A DNA stretch of 64,000 nt from Thamnaconus septentrionalis (lineage: Eukaryota; Chordata; Actinopteri; Tetraodontiformes; Monacanthidae). The notes beneath the pieces were generated by a model, which did no database searches, was not told the origin of the DNA, and saw only the letters and a list, made by a program, of their open reading frames with translations. The position numbers were made by a program, and so were the translations under genes. The stretch covers positions 9,869,405 through 9,933,404 of the forward strand of contig CM020512.1 in NCBI GenBank assembly GCA_009823395.1, given 5' to 3'. This document shows, piece after piece, positions 47,920-60,738 of this stretch (the stretch's first letter is position 1; every line of letters begins with the position of its first letter).

Positions 47920-50167
47920 CAACAGGCAACGACGCGACGTCTCTGCGGAATGTAGTGGTCTGATGATGCGGCACTGAATAATGCAGGTTTCCCAGCCTAC
48001 GTCGACTCTGCGAGCACGTGGCAGAGCAGGAGGAGGGAAAAACACGGGAAGAAAGTAGGCGGCTCCTGGGTAAACTTTCACTTCGGCCTCCGCTTTAGAA
48101 TTTGTCAATAATTGATCGCGACTGCTGACTTTGCAGCCTTCACAAGCAAACAGACTGAGTTTTATAGCTGCGGGTACTTGACGTGCTGTTAGATTTCTAT
48201 TTATACCACCGTGAAATCTAATCATACAACCCAATAATCCGCCTACATTTGATTTTGACGTTAATTTGCACACCCGGTTTTGTGTTAAAGATTAACAAAA
48301 CATTTTAAAAAAAACCATCATATGTAACAGATAGTGTTTGGCAATTTGTCCTCTGTTAAGTGTTAACGCCTGGAGACGGGCCGAGACAAACTATTTACGC
48401 TATGACTGAGCAAAGTACACACGGTTTCATATTAGAGCAAACCAAAACAAAAACCATTCGTGTTTGGAGGATGAATAAACAAACAGGTTCATCAGCTGTG
48501 CGGCTGCGACGAAACTGACATCCCGTCAACGTTCTTGACGTCAATCGCAGCCCTCGATGAGCCACCACACCGGGGACGGCCCCAGAAATCACTTGATTAA
48601 TACTTTCTAGCGATATTCTGCGTCACTGACCTGCCAGTAAAGATATTAATTCTCCGCATCAGCCCCTAGTGATAAATCAGCCCATTGTGATTTCGCAAAG
48701 GCATCTGACGCTTGCCTTGAAAGGAGCCAGAGGCTCGGCGTAGCGTCTAGCCGCCGAGATGCCTTGTTTATTGCCGACCTTCTACATACACAGAGGTGTT
48801 TGACTCTTTTCTCTTTAATTAAAAAATACGGAAGGTCCCCTAACAGTATGAGCAAAAAGCTAATACACACCCGGCCGTAAACAGCGGGCTAAGTCTGCAG
48901 TTCAGGGGATCTACAAAGTTTTAAGGAGAATGAATCATGCAAAGGTTGTTTCACCGGAATCAGAGTTTGTTTCATTGTTTCAAATTAAAGATATAGGATA
49001 ACACGGACCTATGGCTTGGTTAAAATTAATATGTTCCGGACCTTAGTTAGACAATGTAAGGTTAAATAAAAAAAAACAACAACAACAACCACACAGCACG
49101 CTTAAGAAAACAATTGAAAAACGTCAAGTCTCTAAGAGGGGGGTCAAATCACTCACAGTCACTCTCTGCAGAGCACAACAGTTGCTCACACAAATGAAAT
49201 TAGGACAGCCTGGCAAGACATAATTAAGAAACATCTTAGTCTCTGTTTGTTCAAAACCGCAAAAGGAAAATTACCCATGAAGTCTGAGGTATGCAGTCCG
49301 AACGGCTGCTTGCAGAAAGCAGGAAGCGACGTGCTCGGTTATGACGTCACATCTGCGGCTTCAACTATAGCGCTTACATCAGCAAAAAACCGCTCTCGGA
49401 GCTGGACTGACGAATATTATTGCCGTATAAATGTATGTTTCCATAAAAATAATATCAAAAACGTCTACAAAAACGGTCCGGTGTTGTAATGACAGGTGTG
49501 TTTTAAAGGACATCTTAAGGAAATCCCGATTCACTGCGATCTGTGCGTTCTCAGAACTCTGGGGTAGACATTTCAGACAAACATTTCATTTCTTGAGAAT
49601 GCAGAATTAATGAGAAAAAAAAAATCTGTGGACTTTTTTCCCTCAAAATTCTGAGATCAAAGTGAACATTATTAAATATCACATCAACGCTTCCCAGACT
49701 CCCTTCTGTGTTCAGTGAATTCGAGAAAGACACTATAATAAATCGCCTTTTCCTCCTACATTCTCTACCTGGAATGCTAAGCTAGCAGTTACTGGGAGAG
49801 ACAAACAGTTTTGTCAAACTATGAGACGATAGCTTGCTAACGCTAACCACAAACGTAGGCTGTTAAACACCGCGTCCTGGTTAAAACACAATATTGCTTA
49901 AAAAAAAAAAAAAAAAAAAGTATCGACGTTAAACAGAAACCGATGCACAGTCGAGTGGTCGTGTGTCAACAAGAGTTGCCAAATACGTGTTGAATGTCAG
50001 TTGCCCACCGGTACTGACAGTCTCCTCCTGTCATCCCAGTCCGGTGGGCTAATTGCTAGCCTGCTAGCTTGCGTGTTCACGACTGTCTGAAAATTCCAAA
50101 GTCCGGTCGACTGTAAGAAAACCAACACAACCAGTAAAAGATCGCTTCCTTAGCTTGTATCGCTTAC

Positions 50168-50350
50168 CCGGTTCCGAGGTGAGGCTGTTTAACCAAACTG
50201 GTAACACTGCGGTGAACTTCCAGCCAAAGATCCGCAGGCTTACTGGGTTTCGGTCGGGGCTGTCACTACCCGATCAGACCGGGATGCCCGGCCCGCGAAC
50301 TGCACATGCGTAGACTCGGCCCCACGAAGTGGACTAAGGCTACCGGAAAT
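50168..50350 (-). promoter_or_regulatory. itch: itch noncoding first exon and promoter
   Basis: On the minus strand, ...CTCGGAACCGG is followed by the donor GTAAGC at 50167, which fits the end of a 5' UTR exon. Upstream (higher coordinates) is a CpG-rich block with an NRF1-like GCACATGCGT (~50303) and an ETS motif, plus strand CCGGAAAT (50343-50350). The transcription start is not located. Confidence 0.6.
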
Positions 50351-51169
50351 GTGCCTGTCTAAAATTACTGAGCGGGGAAAAAATACTGCAGTACCAAGAG
50401 ACAATCATCTTAAACGTATGATGATTAAATCCCCAATAAAAAAAAAATATTTGAAGACAAATGCTTTACCTTTTCATGAGGGATGTGCCAGCTTGGTGAA
50501 ACGAAGATCGCAAAGTTACACTGAATTTTATATAAAGTTTGTGAAGATGTTACATGTCCACCTGTTTGAGGCCCGTGAAGCATCGGATTATCCCTTTCTG
50601 ATTTAAAGCATAACTCCCCCTTTTCCCCCAACCTCGATATTTCTGTGGGATGTCTTATACCAAATACAAACAGCAGAGGGCGGCCAGGCTCTTCATTTCG
50701 AATTTAGAAAAACCTTTATCGGAGTCCTTTAAAATTTCTTTTTAAATAACGATATCTGGTTTGTCATGTTATATTAGGTCATATTTAAATGTAATACAAT
50801 ACGATTTGTCATTTGCCGTTACATGTTAAAACAGACCATTTATTATGATAAGAGATAATATTTTATATCCACTTTAAATACAGTTTTGTTTGGATAATTA
50901 GAAAACAACAATTGAGCTCAACTGCCAAGGAAAGTGTTTGGGTGATAGAATTGCAACTTTGATCTAGAACGTCAAGAGTACTCCAATAGTTTGAAGTAGG
51001 CTGGTGCCAGAAGTTCACAAGTTCTGCCAAAATAAAATACTTCATTTATCTTGATGAAAATCATGTCTTGCTGTCCATTATATGTGCGTGAGAACTCAAT
51101 GAGGTCATCTAAACATTTGCAAAAGTCAACCTAAAACAACAAGAAGCGAATAGGAGAACCGTGGCAGTG

Positions 51170-51427
51170 ATGGTTTTATTTAGAAAGTGCCCAACCGGAA
51201 GCAGCGCCCCCACCACGGTTGGACTGCCGTGTCAGTGGGCTCGAGGTTGGTTAGTGTTGACAAAGGAGCAGCATGAGATCCTCGTCGGCGAGGATCATGC
51301 GAGCATGGGGATATTTGGAGGGAAGGACCTTCTGACAGCTCCGGCACACAGGAGGTAAGCAACAAGTGTTTCCCTCCGCACTCTGACTGACACCTGCTGA
51401 CGTCACAGCCAGCGGCGCTCTTTTCTG
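51170..51427 (-). CDS. Candidate terminal exon of an unrecognised gene
   Basis: On the minus strand a frame from an acceptor-like TTTTTGACAG (~51428) runs to TAA at 51253-51251. It ends with a protein-like segment, CRSCQKVLPSKYPHARMI, then LADEDLMLLLCQH. AATAAA follows ~72 nt later (51179-51174). CxxC spacing, acidic tail and poly(A) signal look like a real last exon, but I recognise no family and no upstream exon. It could be a chance frame. Confidence 0.3.
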
Positions 51428-51698
51428 TCAAAAATCCCGGTTTGAATGCGAATGCGTCTGAGGCGGCTGGAGAGCAACGGAAGGCAAACGATGGGCTTGG
51501 TAATTGCAACTTTGAGACGTTTTAGTCACTCAAAAAACAGGTTGGAAACATCAATCAAGTCAAATTCCTGCCGTCCTGCATGGTATATTTGAATATAATG
51601 TCAATAAGATGGTTAAAGAGCTTTCCGTTACTATTAGTAATTCATTTGGGAAAGCCGCATTAAGTTCACTCCAGCCTTTGTGTGAACTTTAATAATAC

Positions 51699-51704
51699 TT
51701 TATT
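51699..51704 (-). promoter_or_regulatory. Possible poly(A) signal on the minus strand
   Basis: GAATAAAGTATTATTAAAG on the minus strand, with a T-rich stretch upstream. It could end a noncoding transcript, but there is no gene to attach it to. Confidence 0.2.
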
Positions 51705-54700
51705 CAAAAGAAAACTACACAATTGTTGTGCGGCGGCTTTATCATTGGGGATGCAGCCAGGTTGTGGGAAGGTCACACCCTGAACTGGCTGCTCGCCTGA
51801 CTCTGCAGTTGCATCTCGAAGTGCCATATGACCAGAAACACTTTCCACAACAACAGTTAATAATGATAGCGTGTCACGCGCATAAATAAAAGGTCACTAT
51901 CTGTGCTAGTGTGCAAGGCGACAGATGGCACATGAGCCCGTAGGTCAACATCTAAGTGAGGCAAGGAGGAGGTCAGAGCGGATGCTGGACCCTTGGTCAA
52001 TAACTGGAAGCTACGAGTCAGTCAGTCCGTCAGAGTGTGACGCAAACACCTGCTCATAAAAAGACAAAATTATGTTGAAAAGTTTCAGCTTCAGTTTGAT
52101 CTTTGAACTCTCTGCGCTTTGGTCCTGAATTCAAAATGACTCTTCAAAAGCTTTTTAGCAAAGCAACTGAAGCAAAAGAAAATGAGCCATTAGTGAAAAG
52201 AAAAAAACAACAACTCTGAGCTTAACCTGTGTCTCCATCCTGTCAGTCAGAAAGCCTGAACTGGAATACAAATGTATGAAAAACAGACATTTGCAATACC
52301 ACAAAGAGCAACAAAAAAACCCATCATTTTAGCAGAAGGCTGTAAACAGAGGGCTAGAAATGGCTGTTTTTGGTTGATTAATGGTGCAGGTCTGCTTGCA
52401 CTGGAGTCCAGCATTTGGAACGTCTGAGATATGAACAACAGTGTAATATTGGACTGTGGACTTGTCAGTCTCGGACTGGATGCTCCAAGCGGTGCCTCGT
52501 TGTTTTTATCCTTGAATTTGAATTCAGCCAAAGAAATTTCCATCCACTTTTACATGCAAGGTCGTAAACAAAGATTGTCATCATTCCGCGTTGACGCACA
52601 CGCAGGGAGAGCAGTGTCGCCGGTTGTGTGTGTCAGCGCCTTGACGGATGTGCGTTATCTGCACGCATCTTTTGGCCAGATGATTTGTGTGAGCCGCTAT
52701 CGTCGTAATATAATCACAGAAATACAAACATGCTGCGGCCGATTTATCATGCGCCCTCGTTGAGTTCCCACTTTTGTCCTCTCCCCCTTGCGTCTTTCGC
52801 CTCGCCCCTGCGGCCTCACATTTGTGCAGGGCCAGTGTTTATCGCTGGGAGGAACACGCTCCGCACCTCCGCTGTTTCAAGTTCCCATTTACTTCTGGCT
52901 CACTTTCACTCCGGCAGAGTCAGCAAGCGACCCCTCGGCCCTCCCTCCAGCCGTTGCCAACTTGTAATCCTCGCGCCAAAGGCACCGATCTCAGCCAGCC
53001 TTCTTGCTCCCCCCACCCCTTCCCATTCCAACTCCCAACTCCCACACACACACTCCCTAGATCCCCAACCTCCCCCGGCCTGTTGCGTGGCGGCCCGTGG
53101 GAAACTTCGAGCGACCCTCCAACCCCCTGCCAGTGTCCCGGCGTGCCTCTGACTGGAACAGCCTGCTCTTGCCAGGCAGCCATCAGTGTATTAATAGGCA
53201 CTTTGGCTGCTACTTTGGTCGCGGCCGCCACATTGCTCGCTCTCCGCGGTCAACCTCCCCCCACCATCCCACTATCCTACCCCTTTCATAACATAGCACC
53301 CTCCGCCCCCATCCAATAGTACCTGAATAAACATGCTCCTATGCTAGCTGCCGCGGGAGGTTAACTATTAGGGTCTGGCTTTCAAACTAATAAGTTGAAG
53401 ATTTCCTGTTGTTTGATTTTTATTTTATTTTATTTTATTTTTACCCTTGATGAGATTTTTGATTTGCAACCAGAGGGCCCGAGGGGAGGGAGGGACGGGG
53501 AGCTGCCCTCACCGAGTGTGGGAGCATTGTTTTTATGAAATGTCTCACAGTTTGAGTCACACCGGGCTGCGGGATGAGTTGAAGTAGATGTGTGGGTGGT
53601 GAGGCCAGGCCAGAGTCAGGCTGACCACATACTGGATCTGAGACCATGTCAGGGTCTCTACAACCGGTGGGTTAAGGAGGGGGAATGGCCAGGCCAGGGA
53701 AGGACTTGTTTTGCATTGAAGGCAATATTGTTGTATGTATTGGGGCGCATTGTATCGTTGTGTGGCCTTGGGGAGCAAAAAAACTTCTGTTCTCATCTAA
53801 CGTCCTGCCCGCTGCCTTTACTCTCCCCCCGAGGATAAGAGCGGCACTGCTCCAAGCTGGAGGGTCTATTTTTGGGCCCCGGTGATGGGAAATGGACCAA
53901 GTAGATAATCATTCATACTCCAACTGCCCCGCAATGCTGTGGCTCTCATGAGTTATTAACGGGGTCCGACTTTTCAACAGTAAGCTTTTCTTCTGAAGAT
54001 GACACATTTCAGGAGGTTTCAGTCTGGGGTTTTCTGGGGGCAGGGGAGGGGTAAGAGATGTGCACATGTCATCTGATGCCCAATGAGAAGCGGGCCAAAA
54101 TGCAACACAGTAATTGTCCTGCATATCGACTTGCAGCTGTGGGGGTTCGCTCCCACGTTTGAGTGACTCCCAGATATTAATTCTTTGAAGGTGTGGAACG
54201 CCCCTTCGTACTCACTTTGCCCCTCCCTCCCTCCCTCCCTGCTGGCTGCAGGTTCAAGGACCCTGCTTGCCCTGGAGCAGGAGCTCCATGTGGTCGTTAC
54301 ATAACGGGGGTCTTATGAGTGTTGATTGGTTGTTGGCTCTCTCGGCGTGCGTACGAGTTGAATGGCAACACAAAAGGCTTTGTGTGTCCCTGTGTGAAAT
54401 GCATCTCTCAGCCTGCTGATGATGCTTGTTATTTTCAAAGAGAGTCGTAGCTTTAAAGTGTTACTGTATTTGTTTTCTAGTTTAAAACCAGAGGGTCAGA
54501 TTTTGCTTGGACGATTCGCAGATTTAGAAGAAGCTCAGCCTTGACTGGCCTGGTACACGCAACAAGCAAGATGGTTCAGATCGTCTCGTTTGAGGGTGCC
54601 TGGCAGGCAACCAAACTTATTAAGTCCTATAGCTGGCCAGCTGGAGGCGCTCTGTCAAATTCAAACAGCGAGCTGCAATTGGCAGTTTATTTTTTTTTGT

Positions 54701-57700
54701 TTGTTTGTTTGTTTTGGGGTAATTGTCATAAGAAGTTGCATGGTGCTTTGCAGTCAATCAGATTTGAGTCTCCAAGCACATTATTGTAGCCAGTCTGTAG
54801 CCTAGCAGTATGTAGTTCCACTGCCGTATCTAAAATGGTAAATAGTTCACTGGATAACTCTATAATCTGGGGAGTTTGATATATACATATATATGTATAT
54901 ATTATTTGTATATTTGTATTTTTGTTTGCCATGATTGAAAGTGAAAGTTTGAACTTGAACTTTTTATCAAATGTATTGCCCTGCCAATTTCTTCTGTGAC
55001 TGTATATGTGGACGTCTCAGTGATTTAATATTATAAGGGGATTAAGATGTCAGCCCCCTGTGTGTGTGTGTGTGTGTGTGTGTAACAATGGCTTATTTTT
55101 ATCTTGTGGGGGCCGTCCAGAGGCAGAGAGAGAAGCGAGGAAGTGCTTGCAGGATGACAGAGGAGCATATAAGCGTCCTCCTCCACCTTCGTCTAACCTG
55201 GGATACGGACATGACTGCTACCAAGAAACTCCTCCGGCGGCTCAAACATCCCCTTTCTACTACAATATTAACATCCACCTTTGATAAAATGGACAATTTC
55301 CTCTCTGACTTTTGCGGTTGTTGTAGCAGTCACTTCCTGCTTTTGTCCCTAAAAATTGATCTAATTGGTTTATCAATTCTAATACACTCTAAATATGATC
55401 CAGATTGGAATTGTTGAAGGCGAGACTGGTTCCTCCTCTCCTATTTAAAGTAATTTTCAAAATAATCCTATATTTTACTTTTTATGCAATACCAAATTTT
55501 TTGTTTTTGTTTTTGTTTTACCCCAGGCCCAAATGGGTCGGATGTTATGGTAGCTGTTCACCGTGGGACATAAATCAGGGTCAAACCGACAGTTTCTTAT
55601 TTTTGCTGTAACTGGCTGTGTTTATGTCCTCTGCTATGAGTTTCTCCCCAGTGTTGTGTTTCTGGTATTTAATCTTATCTCCTGAAAACACTCCCGTCTG
55701 CACCGCGGCTGGCAGCGATTGTTCCTTTTGTATTTGTGTTTGTTTTAGTTATCTGCAAAAGAGCATCATTTGACAATGAAAGCCGCTCTTCTATTTTGTC
55801 GTCAACAGCGTCACAAGACGTATTCTGGGCAGAAATACACTCCTATGGCTTCTTTCATTTAAACACTTTTAATTTTGTGTCTCTGTGCTGTTCTGCTTCA
55901 AGCGCTAGAAATGTGTGTCTGGCTTCTTTCAGCTTCAGTGCAGTTTTTTTCTTTTAACCTTCCCAGCCATTTATTTCTGTCTAAATCAAAACACTTCAAC
56001 TTGTAAAAAGCTGTATTGAGAAATCCAGAATTTTTTCATTGCAGTAGCAAAGGCCATTTTTTGCTGAAATTGCTGCTGCTTGTGCGTCAAGAAGTATTGA
56101 CCTCTGAGTTCAAGACAAAACAGCGTTTTACGTCACTGCAGTCCGTTTCATTGGGTGAAGGGCCAATAAACCCAATTGTGGTGCAGCAAGATAACACGGT
56201 ATTTGGATTTGCTCCGTTCTGTGTCTTTATGATGGCCTGCAGGGACCATCGCAGAGGGTGAAAGAGTCCCTGAACCTGGTGCTTAAATAAAAGCGAACGA
56301 TTCCGAGGTGGCTGGAGGATTCAACCTGCTGCTAAAAATCGTTTGGTTCGACCTAAACTCAGCCGTCAAAACAACTGGACTCTTCAACCGTGGAGCAGAT
56401 CGCCATCGGTCTGAACGCTCTTTGCACCAGTGACAGGAAGTGTACTATTTACAAATCATTTCCTGTGAGAAGAAGTGGTGTCTACAAACATGAGTCCCAG
56501 AAGTGAAAACAGAGTTTTCAAAGATGCCTTCTGGCTTATTCGACAAGTGTGGTAATAATTATTAATCTGTCTATTCATCTTGGACAGAAGAATTCCACCC
56601 AATGGACGAATGTGGTGGATGTGTAAAAAAGCACAAAGTGCCAGAGTCTTCAGACAACGAGTCTTGATTCACTGGTTCATCACAAATTGCCAACAGTGAA
56701 TTTTTTTCTTTTTTTTTTTTTCAAATGTCCACCATCACCTTCAGATGGAGCCCAGTGATTGTCAAAAGCTGCCCTCTGATCTGGTGCAAATTAGGAAAGC
56801 CGGCTGCTTTGCTGTGAACCCCTCCGGAGGATTTTCCTCTGCAGTACATCACTGACAAAGTCAAAGTTTCAGTCTCTCGTGGGTTTTTTCCTCTCTCACC
56901 CACATCCAGTCGGAAAAAAAACATAATTCAGTTTTTCTTAAAACATTCTGAGAAATGTAGGACATTGATAACGATGTCGAGATTTATGAGCCTGCAGGGG
57001 AGACAAGCTCACAGAGCGGTGATTTGTTGAAGCTTGGGATGAGGTTAAGATCAGAAAATCAAAGAACTCCGGCGGTGAAAACAGCATTAACATCGCCGTC
57101 CATCTTCACAGTCTTGTCTTGTGTTTAATTGGATCTACATTTTAATTTTGACACAATGAGCCTTTAAGTTGTGTTCCCGCCAGGGAGGAAGGTTAAGTTG
57201 TTGACACTGAGGCCAGTCTTTCTGAAAAAAAATCAAACAAATCCCAAACAAACTAAGTCCAGTAAATTAAGTCCAGTGACAAACCAGTCAAACCAATATG
57301 TAGGTAAATTGTCTTGTCCAGTGACCAGAGGGTGTGTGTCAGGGAGCTTTGGCTCAGACAACACGTGTTTAATTTCCTCAGTTTGGAGTTCATGGAAGCT
57401 GAAGGACCCCGAGGCTCAAAGTCTCCAGTGTGTTTTCGCCCTATCACAGACAATGTGAAGATGTGAGGATTAAAAAACAAAAATCTGAAATTAAAATCTT
57501 AAAAATTCAAATGAATAAATGTCCTTCTGATGTGAAGCTGGTGTGATTTAGTCCACTGTTAGCTGCTCTGACTTGTGGGTGAGACAGGAAGGAAGCGTCA
57601 CCCAGTGAAACCTGAGTGATGTCAGGTTTCTTTTTAGCTGCTGAGGTAGTGGAACAATGCAGGGGCAACTCCCACGATCACACAACATTTCGCTCTTTTG

Positions 57701-58265
57701 TTTCCAGCGACGGATCCCAAATGGCAGAACTCAAAAGTGCAGCAGCTCAGCCCAGCCCTCAAGAAATGGCACCTGCAGAGTCAAACAGCGAAGTGACTTT
57801 CCTCCGTGTGGCTGTTAGCGAAGGGCTTCTCCTGCTCCTGTTTGGTCTCCACGGCTGTTTCTAGACGAGCAGCGCATGCATTCCACCTCGAAAAAATGAC
57901 TCATGCTCTCAGGCCATCCAAACATCACAGTGGTGGAAGAAATCCGGATTCCTTTAATGGAAGACGGCGGCAGTTTGTTTGCAAATTTCTTTTATTTGGG
58001 TGCTGGGAAATTACATTCAGCTGAACAGCCCACCCCCTAAAGTATGAATGAGGTTGGCCTCATATGCAGCGTCGGGAAAAATCCATGAGATCTTGTCCAT
58101 TTTTTCTCTCCCCCAAATATGTCTTTATTTTTTTCAGGGTGCTGCTGCATTTAAAGTTTTAAAGTTCACATATTCTGAAAAAAATAATAATTCCAGTTCT
58201 AATTTCTGAAAATATTCTGTGCCACTGGCCTCCACTTTTCACAGAGCACAAACTAGAAATTAGTC

Positions 58266-58438
58266 AGTTGTGATGTCACAAAGGGGTACTGGTACCTCTC
58301 TAAGGTTAGTGACCACGCCCACCCAGCCAGGTGTTGGCTCCGCCCTCTGACAAACATGTTGAAGGTCCAACCAAGCTTCAGCTTTAGCAGGAATTTGAAA
58401 GCTGGCATTTTAGCAGGAGACAGTAAACAGAGGGCTAA
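58266..58438 (+). repeat. Full copy of the ~170-bp palindrome-headed repeat
   Basis: Head TTGTGATGTCACAAAGGGG, then CCTCTCTAAGGTTAGTGACC, GGTGTTGGCTCCGCC, GAAGGTCCAACCAA, end GTAAACAGAGGGCTAAA. Together with 30874-31039 and 4934-5107 it defines the consensus. Confidence 0.8.
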
Positions 58439-58813
58439 ATGTGCTGGCAATCCAGAGAGTGTGTTAGATAAACTACTAAAAGTATGAAGTAATTAATGCA
58501 AAGTTGCTCAGTAAATTGCATAGAATTTCAATTTGTTCAATTAGTTTAGCTCACAAAGTCTTGGTCTCATTTTTCTTGCCGTAGCTTCTGTCAGAGGGGT
58601 TTCCCTTTAAAGTTGGCCACTGTGTCAGACGACCCCAGTCACCTTGCCAAACCGTCTGGGATGTGATGAACCGGCAGGAGGAAGTGAGAATTTTAGCGCC
58701 ATGCAGTCATATTGTCACCACGAAACAAAAGGACAAACCACAGCGACTAAGCCGCAGTTCACAGATTGTCCTCGGAGTTCATGGGTGACAATGGTGCATG
58801 GCGACGGCTGCCA

Positions 58814-58815
<2 letters not shown>

Positions 58816-58882
<67 letters not shown>
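58816..58882. repeat. (GT)n microsatellite
   Basis: Uninterrupted GT tract of ~67 bp. Confidence 0.95.
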
Positions 58883-58885
<3 letters not shown>

Positions 58886-60738
58886 GTGTCCTTGGATTTA
58901 CAATGTCACGATGAGGAACAATATGTTGCCATTACAAGTGTGTACACAGCGGACAAAAAGACTCATTGTTTGCTTCTCATTGAATAGAAGTGGAATCGCA
59001 AAGTGTGTTGAGTGTGAACGGCTGCTGTTTCCATCCAGGGAAGAGGGAGTAAATGTCTGGCTTGAATTTTTCACACATATGTGTTTGCGAAGAGACAACA
59101 TTTTTGGCTTCTTTGGCTTTTCAATGGTCACGTCATGGATAATACATCATGATTGGGTTGTTTGTTTTAGTCGTGTATGTCAAAGCCAGACTGAGGAAGG
59201 AGTAAAGGGCGAACAGAAGGGTGTGATTTATTCCGAGAGTAGAGTCACAGCCTTGTTGTTTTGAGTTTGTTGGCCTCATGGAACAGCCACTAAGGTTGAA
59301 GCTTCCTTTCAATATGACATGGAAAAAAAGACTTGGGTTTTTCTTTTTTTCTTTCTTTCTTTCTTTATTTAATTTTGAAGGAGCTACAGGCTTCAGAAAA
59401 AATATGCTGCTATAACTGCATCGACCAGAATCATGTCGGGAACATGAATAGAATGTGTTGGATGACTGTGAATGTCCTGTGAATGTGGGGAAATTGGTTG
59501 AATAAAATCGTCAGATTTGGGTTTTTGAGAATTGGAGCAGAAAAAATTATAATAGTAGTAATAATTCACACCTATTTTCTGAGTAATTTGTGTCCGTCCT
59601 GCAACAGAAATGGCTTACTGGCTGCAAGTTGAAAGGCTGGTTAAGGTCAATGTGAAGGTTAAGGGCTAAACGTTTCCAGTCAGAGAACGCTCCCACATTT
59701 CCTTTTATTCTTATAATTTGATACTCTTCGCTTCCAAAGACAAAGATGATTTGAAGCTCATTTGGGTTTGTCTCTCTACAGCCAGAACAATTCGGATCAA
59801 AAATGTCACAAAGACCCAGGAGACGCAAAAAAAAAAAAAAAAAAAAAAAAGACTGTGATTTACAGCTAAACAAACAGGATTCTTCGGCCTGCAAGGCCTA
59901 TTTGAGTGTTTATTTCATACTTGCACGGCTGCTTCGGCTTGATTGGAAACACTAAAGGGAACTTGTTGCCCTTTAACCCCCAACCCCTTAAGAAAAAAAA
60001 AAAGATAAACATGTGTTTATGTGCCCCAGTTTAGAGAGGAATGACATTTGGAGCATGAACTTCCTGTTCCTGATGGATGAGAACTATAAACACGTTGTAA
60101 ATAGGCGAATTTAAACACAGGCCTTTTGAAACATTACCCAAACACATCAACGTGCATTTCTTGATGAAAATTTGTTGTTGTTGTTTCCCACTTCAATGCG
60201 CAGTTGCTAAATTGCGGATTCAGTTTGGCTAGATTAGTCAGCAGGAGGTAACAACAACAGTTAGTGAAGTAGTACTGAAACTGCTTTTCATTTTGAAAAA
60301 TTTCAGTGTTTTCTAGGCTATGCAGTGTGTTGTGTTCATACTCACAATAATTTCTTAAAGGCCTTTGAAATATGCTTATTTTTCAGCCTTTGGAGGTTGG
60401 ACTTGCTCACGCGCATGTTAGCTAACAGGCTAATGCAGTTAACCTTGTTTCTCCATGTTGTCAATGTCCATCCATATTTGGGCTGTGAGTGAATGGTACG
60501 CTGCATTCTTGTCTCCTCATTGAGAAAATATTTGCTTAAAATGTTAAACATTAAGTAGCAACTTGGGACACACACTTCGAGAGCTGCTACTGCAGCTTAG
60601 CCACAAGCAAAGCTCTGATATTCGCTTTAAAACGTGGCCCTCATGTGTCAAAACAACATACAGTTACTTTGTTGTTTCTTAAATATCTAGTTCTATGAAT
60701 ACCAATTACTCCTTTTCTTCTTGTTCACCTTCAGAAAC

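Larger units (their letters stand above)
46016..50167. other. itch: itch first intron
   Basis: The exon with the ATG probably starts near 46039 (GCCGCAG acceptor on the minus strand). The intron then runs to the noncoding exon at 50168. It contains a MITE (46130-46488), a palindrome-headed repeat (46611-46748), a (GA)n tract and otherwise nothing recognisable. An out-of-frame ATG occurs 10 nt before the itch ATG. Confidence 0.6.
50351..60738. other. Gene-poor region between itch and the calcitonin-type receptor
   Basis: About 10.4 kb without a supported coding gene. It contains a weak terminal-exon candidate (51170-51427, minus), a C/T-rich stretch (~52750-53310), (CCCT)n at ~54223-54241, (GT)n at 55059-55084 and 58816-58882, palindrome-headed repeats (52330-52365 fragment; 58266-58438) and poly(A) at 59828-59850. 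Part of it should be the 5' flank or a 5' UTR intron of the receptor gene, because the ATG exon at 60739 is preceded by an acceptor-like CTTCAG. Confidence 0.5.

Noticed and set aside
52730..53319. Long Ser/Pro-rich frames
   Set aside because: C/T-rich sequence gives open frames by composition; no domains, splice sites or homology.
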